From Bacteroidales bacterium (GTDB lineage: Bacteria; Bacteroidota; Bacteroidia; Bacteroidales; F082), in contig JANQGJ010000097.1 in NCBI GenBank assembly GCA_028277395.1, positions 1-59,222 of the forward strand: DNA of 59,222 nucleotides, read 5' to 3'. Shown here in pieces: positions 18,426 to 26,176 of the stretch (positions within the stretch are counted from its first letter, which is position 1; each line of letters opens with the position of its first letter). A model generated the notes under the pieces. It saw nothing but the letters and a program-made list of their open reading frames with translations, did no database searches and had not been told where the DNA came from. The position numbers and the translations under genes are program-made.

Positions 18426-18635
18426 ATGAGAACAGGATTAAGAATATTTTTGCAGTCATCAGTTACTTTTGCGTTCATTTCATTTGTAGCGTATATTCTA
18501 ATAATTTCAGCTGGTTTTTTTAGTTGCTGTGCAGGATTCTCAGAAACAATCTACAGCAAAATTGTTTTAGTTATCGGAGCAGTTTCAATAATAACTATCA
18601 TTGCATGTACTATAAAAAACTGTCATAAACAATGA
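18426..18635 (+). CDS. Small cysteine-containing membrane protein
   Basis: This 69-aa protein has two predicted membrane helices (about residues 13-33 and 44-62). Three features stand out: a Cys-Cys pair (FFSCCAGF) at the end of helix 1, Cys61, and Cys66 near the basic C-terminus. It lies upstream of the psrA-like gene, facing it, separated by a 458-bp non-coding stretch. I do not recognise the family. The four cysteines in a sulfur island suggest a thiol or metal role, but this is only contextual. Confidence 0.5.
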   Translation: MRTGLRIFLQSSVTFAFISFVAYILIISAGFFSCCAGFSETIYSKIVLVIGAVSIITIIACTIKNCHKQ

Positions 18636-19093
18636 CGGTAATCAGGTGATATCAGGAATTAAAGTAATATAAAATCCAAAATATTAAATGATAAATTATT
18701 TATAATTAGGTATAATTAATTGTCAAATTACACTTTCTTGTTGCCTTGTATTTATGTGCTAATTCATGACTTTATTTATACTCATTCTTAATAACGCTAT
18801 ACCCTTGTATTTCTGCACCTTACAAAATCACAAACCGTCAGCATAGTAATTTATTTTCAATATAAATTAGAATTGTACACCTCTGATTATCTGTCTCTTA
18901 TAATTTTTATGACATATATCACACTTTTTGAAAATTATCTATACCTCTGTTTTTGTGACACTTACATATCAAGCTTATTAAGTTGTCATTTATAGTTTAT
19001 TAACTATTTTGGATATACATTTGCAAGCTATTATATGTATATAATCATATATATAGATTTAATCGCTACATAAGCACAAATAAATAAGATCTG
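18636..19093. promoter_or_regulatory. 458-bp regulatory interval upstream of psrA
   Basis: No protein or RNA gene is evident here. It contains the 12-mer TGTCAAATTACA at 18721-18732 (identical to 13762-13773), a Crp/Fnr-like palindrome TGACATATATCA at 18910-18921, and a candidate -7 element TACATTTG at 19016-19023. A weaker TGTTTTTG is at 18948-18955. The length and number of motifs suggest multi-input control of the seven-gene run. Confidence 0.45.
18910..18921. promoter_or_regulatory. Crp/Fnr-type operator TGACATATATCA
   Basis: This matches 11 of 12 bases of the perfect palindrome TGACATATGTCA at 26069. It lies 172 bp upstream of the psrA-like start codon. Confidence 0.45.
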
Positions 19094-21340
19094 ATGAAAA
19101 CAAGAAGGGATTTTATTAAAATTTCAGCCGCTGGTGCAGGTGCTGCAGCTATAGGGTTAAGCGCTATTAACTGGAATGGTATAGGTAAAGCACAGGCATC
19201 AGGTTCTCAGCATCCTGTTAGTGAAGAAGAGATGACTTCATTTCCCACATACTGTGAAGTATGCTTCTGGAAATGCGCAGGTTGGACCTACGTTGACAGA
19301 AACAACAATATCCGCAAGATAATCGGTAATAAAGAGGATCCTCATTGCAGCGGACGATTGTGTCCCAGAGGTACCGGCGGTGTTGGTATGTACACTGATA
19401 ACGACCGTTTAAAAACACCACTCATAAGGGAAACAGTAAATGGTAAACAGGGATTCAGGAAAGCTTCGTGGAGTGAGGCCCTGGACTTAGTTGCCTCAAA
19501 AATGAAAGAGGTTGCTGAAGACTATGGTCCTGAATCATTTGCATTATTCAACCATGGAGCCCCGGGAGCACATTTTAAACATCTGTTACATGCATATGGA
19601 TCAGAAAATGAAGGAGAACCTGCCTGGGCACAGTGCAGAGGTCCCAGGGAAGTAGGTTTTTCTGCAACATTTGGAAGCTGGATTGGATCTCCTGAACCGA
19701 CTGACATAAGAGATACAGACTGCCTTGTTCTAATTGGTTCACACCTTGGAGAAAATATGCATAACGGCCAGGTACAGGAAGTATCAACTGCAATCGACCG
19801 AAACGCAACAATTATTACAGTTGATCCCAGGTTAAGCACTATTGCGAGTAAGTCAAAATACTGGTTACCAATTAAACCGGCTACCGATATGGCATTACTG
19901 CTATCGTGGATACATGTTCTTATTTATGAAGATATATACGATAAAAAATATGTAGAAAAATATGCCATGGGATTTGAACAACTCAAAGATCATGTAAAAA
20001 ATATGACACCTGAATGGGCCTATGGCATAACAACAATTCAACCTGATGTTATCAGAAAAACCGCACGCGAAATGGCCAATGCTTCACCAGCTGCAATTGT
20101 TCATCCGGGAAGACATGTTGTTTGGTATGGCGATGATAGTCAACGTGAAAGAGCTATTGCCATTTTGAATGCACTATTGGGATCATGGGGAAAAAGAGGT
20201 GGTTTTTATTTCAAAGAAAGCATAACCGTTCCAAAGTACCCACATCCGGAATACCCGCATGCCCACTGGACATGGAAAGATAATCTGGACGGTAAGTATC
20301 CTTTATCAGCAATGGGTATTACAACGGAGCTGTTAAAAGCATCTATTCCGGAATTTGAGTATAAACATCCCATAAAAGCATGGTTGGTAGCTGGTACAAA
20401 TCTGCCATTAACCATTCCTGACAAAGAATTATTTCAAACAGCAGTTCAGTCTGTTGAATTCCTTGCTGTTGTCGACACTATGCCAATGGATATTACATCT
20501 TACGCAGATGTGATTCTGCCTGAATGTACTTATCTGGAAAGATATGATACAATACGTTCTGCTCCACATCGTGAACCAAATATAGCCCTTAGAATGCCGG
20601 CAGTTGAACCAAAATATGAAACAAAACCATCATGGTGGATTGCGAAACAACTTGGTGAAAGACTTGGGCTTGGTGCATATTTTGATTATGATGATTATAC
20701 CGAAGTCCTTGACTGGCAATTAAAAAAACTCGGAACTTCACTTGAAGAAATGCAGAAAATTGGTATTAAAAAGTTCGACAGACAATCCGGCCCACTTTAT
20801 CTTGCCGATGATGAAGATTACACCTTTAATACTAACTCAGGTAAAATTGAGCTTTATTCTACTGAATTTGAGGATCATGGATTTGATCCAATGCCAAAAT
20901 TCACACAACATCCGGAACCTGAAGAAGGTTTTTACCGTTTAATTTATGGAAGAGCTCCAATGCATACTTTTTCGAGAACTTCAAACAATCCGAATTTGTA
21001 TGACCTGATGAACGAAAATGCTGTCTGGGTTAACCCAAAAGTTGCTGAACTCTGGGATTTAAAAACCGGACAGATGGTGTGGTTACAAAATCAGGATGGT
21101 GTAATATCAACATTCCCGATTAAAGTAAGAATTACTGAAAGAATACGATGGGACTCTGTTTATATGGTACATGGCTTTGGTCATGCGAATAAAAAACTTA
21201 CCCGTACCTATGGACGAGGTGCCAGCGATGCCAAATTAATTACAAATATTATGACCGACCCAATGATGGGAGGTTCAGGTATGAGAGGAAACTTTGTTAC
21301 TTTTTTAACAACCGACCCGGGAAAGGAGGATAACATATGA
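19094..21340 (+). CDS. Molybdopterin oxidoreductase, PsrA/PhsA-type catalytic subunit
   Basis: A 748-aa DMSO-reductase-family enzyme. It starts with a twin-arginine signal (TRRDFIK), so it is exported folded to the periplasm. An N-terminal [4Fe-4S] site is formed by Cys54-x2-Cys57-x3-Cys61 and Cys90 (LCPRG). AQCRGPREVGF offers Cys181 as the probable Mo ligand, as in polysulfide and thiosulfate reductases rather than the Ser or Asp types. The C-terminal molybdopterin dinucleotide-binding domain includes YGRAPMHTFSRTSNNP. The partner subunits follow directly. Likely substrates are polysulfide, thiosulfate or tetrathionate, in either direction; sequence alone cannot decide. Confidence 0.88.
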   Translation: MKTRRDFIKISAAGAGAAAIGLSAINWNGIGKAQASGSQHPVSEEEMTSFPTYCEVCFWKCAGWTYVDRNNNIRKIIGNKEDPHCSGRLCPRGTGGVGMYTDNDRLKTPLIRETVNGKQGFRKASWSEALDLVASKMKEVAEDYGPESFALFNHGAPGAHFKHLLHAYGSENEGEPAWAQCRGPREVGFSATFGSWIGSPEPTDIRDTDCLVLIGSHLGENMHNGQVQEVSTAIDRNATIITVDPRLSTIASKSKYWLPIKPATDMALLLSWIHVLIYEDIYDKKYVEKYAMGFEQLKDHVKNMTPEWAYGITTIQPDVIRKTAREMANASPAAIVHPGRHVVWYGDDSQRERAIAILNALLGSWGKRGGFYFKESITVPKYPHPEYPHAHWTWKDNLDGKYPLSAMGITTELLKASIPEFEYKHPIKAWLVAGTNLPLTIPDKELFQTAVQSVEFLAVVDTMPMDITSYADVILPECTYLERYDTIRSAPHREPNIALRMPAVEPKYETKPSWWIAKQLGERLGLGAYFDYDDYTEVLDWQLKKLGTSLEEMQKIGIKKFDRQSGPLYLADDEDYTFNTNSGKIELYSTEFEDHGFDPMPKFTQHPEPEEGFYRLIYGRAPMHTFSRTSNNPNLYDLMNENAVWVNPKVAELWDLKTGQMVWLQNQDGVISTFPIKVRITERIRWDSVYMVHGFGHANKKLTRTYGRGASDAKLITNIMTDPMMGGSGMRGNFVTFLTTDPGKEDNI

Positions 21341-21870
21341 GATACGGAATGGCAATTGACACAACAAAATGTGTAGGATGTAGCGACTGTGTAGTCGCCT
21401 GTCAAACTGAAAACAATGTACCACATGGTTATTGCAGGGACTGGATAGTCGAGAATGTGGCTGGTAGTTACCCTAATGTTGAAATAGAACTGAGATCCGA
21501 ACGCTGCAATCATTGCGAAAATTCACCTTGCGTAAGATGTTGCCCTACAGGCGCAAGTCATATCGTTGAAGGGGGGATCATTATGGTAACTCACAACGAG
21601 TGTATTGGTTGCGGAGCCTGTATCGAATCTTGCCCTTACGATGCAAGATATTCCCACCCGGAAGGTTATGTTGACAAATGTACATTTTGCCAGCACCGCC
21701 TTGAAAAAGGACAAAACACAGCATGCGTTGAAGTTTGTCCTACAAAATGTTTACATTTTGGTGATCTTGATGATCCTTACAGCGACGTATCAATCGCGCT
21801 TAAGAACAGAAAATGGAAAGTGCTTGCCCCGGAAGCTGGAACCAAACCTCAATTATTTTTTCTTACTTAA
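21337..21870 (+). CDS. Four-cluster ferredoxin subunit (PsrB/PhsB-type)
   Basis: The ATG overlaps the psrA-like stop (ATGA), indicating translational coupling. Four Cys clusters bind four [4Fe-4S] centres: CVGCSDCVVAC, CNHCENSPCVRCC, CIGCGACIESC, and CTFCQHRLEKG followed by CVEVCPTKC. The 177-aa length is standard. It has no signal of its own and would be co-exported with the Tat-bearing catalytic subunit, linking it electrically to the NrfD subunit. Confidence 0.93.
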   Translation: MRYGMAIDTTKCVGCSDCVVACQTENNVPHGYCRDWIVENVAGSYPNVEIELRSERCNHCENSPCVRCCPTGASHIVEGGIIMVTHNECIGCGACIESCPYDARYSHPEGYVDKCTFCQHRLEKGQNTACVEVCPTKCLHFGDLDDPYSDVSIALKNRKWKVLAPEAGTKPQLFFLT

Positions 21871-21884
21871 ACAGGGATAAAGAG

Positions 21885-22826
21885 ATGAAAGAAGAACTAT
21901 TTATCAGCGGACGAAATATACCAAATATTGATCCATATTTAAATATCTGGCACTGGGAAATACCGGTTTATCTGTACCTTGGAGGTATTTCTGCAGGAAT
22001 TATGTTTTTTGCAGGTCTGTTTACTATACTTGGCAAAGAAAAAGAAATGCCTACCACTGTAAAATGGAGCCCGTTTTTAGTTCCAGTTGCTCTTGTACTT
22101 GGACTATTTGCTTTGTTCCTTGACCTCAAACACCAGTTATTTTTCTGGAGACTGTATACAACTATCAGAATTGAATCGCCAATGTCGTGGGGAGCGTGGA
22201 CACTGATGTTTGTAACCCCTATTTCGATGATTTGGGCAGCAGCCTATCTGAAAGAATTGATTCCAGGGTGGAAATGGAAAATCAACATACTCGACCAGTT
22301 TGAAACACTTGTAATAAAAAACAGAAAACTTCTTGCATGGGCTATGATGATACTGGCAATCATACTTGGTGTTTATACAGGTATATTATTATCTGCGTTC
22401 AATGCCCGGCCTCTCTGGAACACAAGTATTCTTGGACCGCTGTTCCTTGTTTCCGGGTTGTCAACAGGTTTAGCTGCAATAATTTGGATGTCGAAAAGCC
22501 ATATGGAACGTACCGTACTTACTAAAATAGATATAATTTTAATAGGTGTGGAATTGTTTCTGATCATTCATTTATTCATGGGATTCCTGGCAGGTTCTGC
22601 TGTAAAGATAGAAGCTGCTGAATTATTTCTTGGAGGACCATTTACAACCACATTCTGGGGTATTGTTGTGATTCTTGGACTAATAATTCCGGTTATTCTT
22701 GAAATACTTGAGCTTAGAGGTCACAAAGTTCCCATATGGATTCCGTCGTTACTGATCCTGTTCGGTGGCCTGGTTTTCCGTTTTATTATGGTTGAAGCCG
22801 GTCAAATTACCAGGTTCTTATATTGA
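21885..22826 (+). CDS. NrfD/PsrC-type membrane quinone subunit
   Basis: This 313-aa protein has about eight transmembrane helices and the NrfD-type entry YLYLGGISAGIMFFAGL. It would exchange electrons between menaquinone and the ferredoxin subunit. I choose the ATG at 21885 (MKEELFISGRN); the in-frame ATG at 21813 would extend 58 bases into the ferredoxin gene and adds residues unlike the family. Third gene of the run. Confidence 0.9.
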   Translation: MKEELFISGRNIPNIDPYLNIWHWEIPVYLYLGGISAGIMFFAGLFTILGKEKEMPTTVKWSPFLVPVALVLGLFALFLDLKHQLFFWRLYTTIRIESPMSWGAWTLMFVTPISMIWAAAYLKELIPGWKWKINILDQFETLVIKNRKLLAWAMMILAIILGVYTGILLSAFNARPLWNTSILGPLFLVSGLSTGLAAIIWMSKSHMERTVLTKIDIILIGVELFLIIHLFMGFLAGSAVKIEAAELFLGGPFTTTFWGIVVILGLIIPVILEILELRGHKVPIWIPSLLILFGGLVFRFIMVEAGQITRFLY

Positions 22827-22849
22827 TAAACCTAAAATACATCAATGAA

Positions 22850-23386
22850 ATGGATACAAAATCAATAGATAAAAAAATTCCTAAGTACATAAATCCATAT
22901 TTTGGAGGAGTACTGTTAGGCATTCTGCTACTGGTTACCTTTTATATAACAGGAAGGGGATTGGGCGCCAGCGGAGCAGTTAAAAGTGCTGTTGTAACAA
23001 CAGTTGAGAAAGTAGCCCCTCAACATGCTGAAACACATGATTTCTACAGCAAATTTATTTCAGCAGATCATTCACCAATGTTTAACTGGCTTGTTTTTGA
23101 GTCAATCGGAATATTCATAGGTGGGATACTTTCAGGGGTACTGTTTGGCAGAATTAAAAAACTACGTATTGAGCATTCTCCAAAAATCACCGGTAAAACA
23201 AGACTTATTGCAGCAGGAATAGGCGGAATCCTGTTTGGATTTGGCAGCCAGCTTGGACGTGGATGTTCAAGTGGTGCTGCACTAAGTGGTACTGCTTCAA
23301 TGTCTTTTGGAGGATTACTCGTTATGATATTCTTATTTGGTACCGGATATGTACTTGCTTATTTTTTTAGAAAATTATGGATTTAA
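22850..23386 (+). CDS. YeeE/YedE sulfur transporter, half A
   Basis: PF04143-type membrane protein of 178 aa with about four to five helices, roughly half the length of full YeeE/TsuA transporters. It has the family motif GRGCSSGAALSG with its only cysteine, Cys139, and an earlier GRGLGASGA. Known YeeE proteins use conserved Cys to pass thiosulfate across the membrane. I prefer the ATG at 22850; a TTG at 22823 overlapping the previous stop would add nine residues. The partner half follows after 13 bp. Confidence 0.85.
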   Translation: MDTKSIDKKIPKYINPYFGGVLLGILLLVTFYITGRGLGASGAVKSAVVTTVEKVAPQHAETHDFYSKFISADHSPMFNWLVFESIGIFIGGILSGVLFGRIKKLRIEHSPKITGKTRLIAAGIGGILFGFGSQLGRGCSSGAALSGTASMSFGGLLVMIFLFGTGYVLAYFFRKLWI

Positions 23387-23399
23387 AAATTATTGAGTT

Positions 23400-24002
23400 A
23401 TGGGACCTTTAATTCCTTTAGGACAAATAGCAACTGGCTGGGATTTCGTAATAGCCTTATTAATAGGTATTGCATTTGGCTTTATTCTTGAATCAACGGG
23501 ATTTTCTTCATCAAGAAATATTGCAGGTGTTTTTTATGGTTACAACTTTGTTGTTCTGCGAGTATTTTTTACTGCAGTAATAGTAGCAATGATAGGATTA
23601 CAGTACTTTGATTATATGGGTTGGATTGATTTAAACCTTATTTATATTCTTCCAACATACGTTAATTCGATGATAATTGGATCCGTTTTAATGGGACTCG
23701 GATTTGTATTAGGAGGGTTCTGTCCCGGAACCAGTTATACAGCTATTGCTATCGGAAAACTTGATGCCATTGTGTTTACTGCAGGATTGTTTTTAGGTAT
23801 TTTCATGTTTTCAGAGCTATTTCCATTGCTGGAAAACTTGTATTATGGCGAAAGTTTAGGTAATGTTACGATTAGTGAGATACTTGGGGTTTCAAACGGA
23901 TTAATCACTTTTCTTTTCGTTATTGTAGCTTTAATTGCATTTTATGTAACATGGTTAATCGAAAAAAGAGTTCGTAATAGAATAACTGAATATAAATTTT
24001 AA
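23400..24002 (+). CDS. YeeE/YedE sulfur transporter, half B
   Basis: The second PF04143-type half, 200 aa, has about five helices. The signature VLGGFCPGTSYTA carries its only cysteine, Cys108, the counterpart of the second-repeat Cys of full-length transporters. Together halves A and B give one conserved Cys each, suggesting a heterodimeric channel for thiosulfate or a related sulfur species. The stop is followed two bases later by the ATG of a GGC-tail rhodanese, so the two products are probably made in stoichiometry. Confidence 0.85.
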   Translation: MGPLIPLGQIATGWDFVIALLIGIAFGFILESTGFSSSRNIAGVFYGYNFVVLRVFFTAVIVAMIGLQYFDYMGWIDLNLIYILPTYVNSMIIGSVLMGLGFVLGGFCPGTSYTAIAIGKLDAIVFTAGLFLGIFMFSELFPLLENLYYGESLGNVTISEILGVSNGLITFLFVIVALIAFYVTWLIEKRVRNRITEYKF

Positions 24003-24004
24003 TT

Positions 24005-24616
24005 ATGAATAGGAACTACTTGTTATTAACAGCGCTATTGATCATACTTTCGGGTGGATTATTATTTCTTCCTGAAAAATCAGATATAAATCGGGAAAAT
24101 CCTGAAGATCTCATGTGGGATATTGTACAACCTACCAGGTACCTGTCAACTGATAAAGTAGCAAAGATGATCATTGAGAAAGATCCGTTGCTTTTATTAA
24201 TTGATGTTAGGGAAGATTACGAATTTGAAGAGTTTACATTACCCGGAGCCGTTAATGTACCATTTGATAGTATATTGACTGATTATGCTGATGAGATTCT
24301 AAGTATAGAAGATGTAAATACTGTCTTAATCTCAAATGATGATATCAGGGCAGATCAGGCCTGGGTGATTGCCAAACGGCTTGGATACAAAAATATTTAT
24401 GTTATGAAAGGTGGTTTAAACTGCTGGATAACAACTATTATTCAACCAGTTGAACCAGCAGAAACATCGCCAATAACCGAATTTGAACTGTATAAATTCC
24501 GTCTGGGGGCCAGTGCTTACTTTACTGGAGCTGAAATCCCTGAAGAATCTGGCGAAAAAAAGAAATTAAACGTAACAAGAAGAAAGAAAGAAACTGTAGT
24601 TGAAGGCGGTTGTTAG
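24005..24616 (+). CDS. Membrane-anchored inactive rhodanese with C-terminal GGC tail (1)
   Basis: An N-terminal hydrophobic segment (residues 5-22) anchors or exports a single rhodanese domain (LLIDVREDYEFEEFTLPGAVNVP). The catalytic loop reads VLISNDDIRAD, with Ser110 in place of Cys, so sulfurtransferase activity at the usual site is not expected. Cys140 lies in GGLNCW. The C-terminus is a basic linker TRRKKETVVEGGC ending in Cys203. Placed 2 bp after the YeeE halves, it may present the terminal Cys as a sulfur-carrying arm to the transporter. That is inference. Confidence 0.87.
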   Translation: MNRNYLLLTALLIILSGGLLFLPEKSDINRENPEDLMWDIVQPTRYLSTDKVAKMIIEKDPLLLLIDVREDYEFEEFTLPGAVNVPFDSILTDYADEILSIEDVNTVLISNDDIRADQAWVIAKRLGYKNIYVMKGGLNCWITTIIQPVEPAETSPITEFELYKFRLGASAYFTGAEIPEESGEKKKLNVTRRKKETVVEGGC

Positions 24617-24637
24617 TCATTTATTAAATACTCAATT

Positions 24638-25276
24638 ATGCATATACACGAATTAAATCCAAAGAAAACAATAATCGCTCTTTCAGTATTTATTGTAGTG
24701 ATAGTCATAGGATTATCATCCATATCCGGCCCACGACTTGAGTACAAACTTTCACCTGCCGAAACTATTGAGCTTATTACATGGGAAGAAGGATATGTTT
24801 ATCCCTATGAACTGGAAGATATACTCGGAGGAGTTGTAGATACAGTTATTCTGATCGATATTAGAAATAATTTTGATTTTAGCAGAGGTCATATTCCGGG
24901 AGCAGAAAATATTAGCGCCATTGAATTGCTCAATGAAGAAAATATCAGCAGACTAAAGAAGTTAAAGAAAGAAGGAATGTGTGTTATGATATATGGTGAT
25001 TCACAGCTTCATGCAAATGGCCCATGGATGATTTATCGTCAATTGGGCTTTAACAATGTAAAACTTCTTCTTGGCGGTTATGATTACTACGCACAATGGA
25101 AAGACAACCTTGCTGACACATATGCAGAGGATGGGTATCTATTAGGTATGCCAAGACACGATTATGCTGATGTTGCTGCAAATGCAGGAATCTTTGATGA
25201 AGATGATGGTGATAATAAAAAACCACTTAACATCACCCGAAGAAAAAAGACAACAGTTGTAGAGGGAGGATGTTGA
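24638..25276 (+). CDS. Membrane-anchored inactive rhodanese with C-terminal GGC tail (2)
   Basis: An N-terminal helix (residues 11-29) is followed by a rhodanese domain (VILIDIRNNFDFSRGHIPGAEN). The catalytic position is Tyr119 (VMIYGDSQLHAN), so the domain is dead. Only Cys115 and the final Cys212 are present. The tail TRRKKTTVVEGGC is identical to the upstream paralogue except for one residue, although the folded domains differ widely. This selective conservation argues that the tail is the functional part. Last gene of the seven-gene run. Confidence 0.87.
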   Translation: MHIHELNPKKTIIALSVFIVVIVIGLSSISGPRLEYKLSPAETIELITWEEGYVYPYELEDILGGVVDTVILIDIRNNFDFSRGHIPGAENISAIELLNEENISRLKKLKKEGMCVMIYGDSQLHANGPWMIYRQLGFNNVKLLLGGYDYYAQWKDNLADTYAEDGYLLGMPRHDYADVAANAGIFDEDDGDNKKPLNITRRKKTTVVEGGC

Positions 25277-25294
25277 TCAACATTTTATGCGAAT

Positions 25295-25322
25295 AAAAAA
25301 GGGGCTATAAAGTCCCTTTTTT
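25295..25322. terminator. Bidirectional terminator
   Basis: AAAAAAGGGGCT pairs with AGTCCCTTTTTT (one G-U) across ATAA. It can end both the rightward seven-gene run and leftward Crp/Fnr 3, which converge here. Confidence 0.8.
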
Positions 25323-25344
25323 TGTTATTCATTTAATTGAAATC

Positions 25345-26040
25345 CTATCCTGTTTTTGAAATCCCTTCCATTCGACTATAATCCAGAATAGTTAGAACTT
25401 TACCATCCATTGATATAATTCCGTCCTTCCTGAACTCAGATAAAGTTCTAATAGTGTTTTCTGTAGTCATCGAAATCAACTCACCAATTTCACGTCTGGT
25501 AATTGGCAAACGAAATTCCTGGCTTTTATAAATTCGATCAGACAAAAACAACAAAAAGTATGCAATCCTGCCTTTTACCTGACGCTGCCTGATTTCAAAC
25601 TGGCTTTCAATTATATCATCTGAAATATGGCTGATTCGATTCAATATGCGTAACGCAAATGTACTGTTTGATGTAATAACTTTTTGCAGGGCTCCAAGTC
25701 CTACTTCACAAACTTTAGTTTCTTCAATCGCAGAAATAGAATATTTATAAACAGAATTAGAAAATATGCTCAACAGACTTATAAAATCTCCTGGCTTATT
25801 TATACTTAATATGTGATCTTTGCCGCTTTTGTCGGTCTTGTATAGTTTAATTAATCCACTTCGAAGGTATAAGAAAGAATTAATTGACTCTCCTTCCTTT
25901 CTTATAATTTCGCCCCTTTTATAAACATATTCGGTCCTTGAATTATTTATTTCCCGGTACTCGCTATCGTTTAACGGATCAAACAAAAGCTTCCTGTATA
26001 TACAATAATTGCAGGAATCAATCTCGTTACTTATTTTCAT
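25345..26040 (-). CDS. Crp/Fnr-family regulator 3
   Basis: A 231-aa protein with the beta-roll (KRGEIIRKEGESINSFLYLR) and a winged helix (TRREIGELISMTTENTIRTL). It has a Cys10-x2-Cys13 pair at the N-terminus like Crp/Fnr 2. It is divergent from the SQR operon, and a perfect palindrome (26068-26081) lies between them. It probably controls the SQR genes and perhaps itself. Confidence 0.86.
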   Translation of the reverse strand: MKISNEIDSCNYCIYRKLLFDPLNDSEYREINNSRTEYVYKRGEIIRKEGESINSFLYLRSGLIKLYKTDKSGKDHILSINKPGDFISLLSIFSNSVYKYSISAIEETKVCEVGLGALQKVITSNSTFALRILNRISHISDDIIESQFEIRQRQVKGRIAYFLLFLSDRIYKSQEFRLPITRREIGELISMTTENTIRTLSEFRKDGIISMDGKVLTILDYSRMEGISKTG

Positions 26041-26067
26041 TCTAAATTATGGTTTTGCGCCTATTTC

Positions 26068-26081
26068 ATGACATATGTCAT
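26068..26081. promoter_or_regulatory. Perfect palindrome ATGACATATGTCAT
   Basis: This 14-bp sequence is its own reverse complement. It sits 27 bp upstream of the Crp/Fnr 3 start codon and 40.5 bp (centre) upstream of the TAACTTTG element of the SQR operon. It is the best copy of the TGAC-N4-RTCA motif in the island. Confidence 0.6.
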
Positions 26082-26114
26082 ACCATTACATCTTTATATC
26101 TAGTTTTATAGATA

Positions 26115-26122
26115 TAACTTTG
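26115..26122 (+). promoter_or_regulatory. Candidate -7 element for SQR operon
   Basis: TAACTTTG matches TAnnTTTG exactly, with a TTTA at 26093-26096 about 18 bp upstream as a weak -33. The leader to the SQR ATG would be about 50 nt. Confidence 0.5.
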
Positions 26123-26176
26123 TCTGTTCAAAAATATTCATTTTTAACATGAAATAAAATAATAATACCAAATTAA

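Noticed and set aside
19094..22826. Cytoplasmic sulfite dehydrogenase SoeABC
   Set aside because: The catalytic subunit carries a Tat signal, pointing to the periplasm and to Psr/Phs-type enzymes, though direction of catalysis is open.
24572..24613. TRRKK near the C-terminus read as a twin-arginine signal
   Set aside because: Tat signals are N-terminal and need a following hydrophobic core; here a short polar tail follows.
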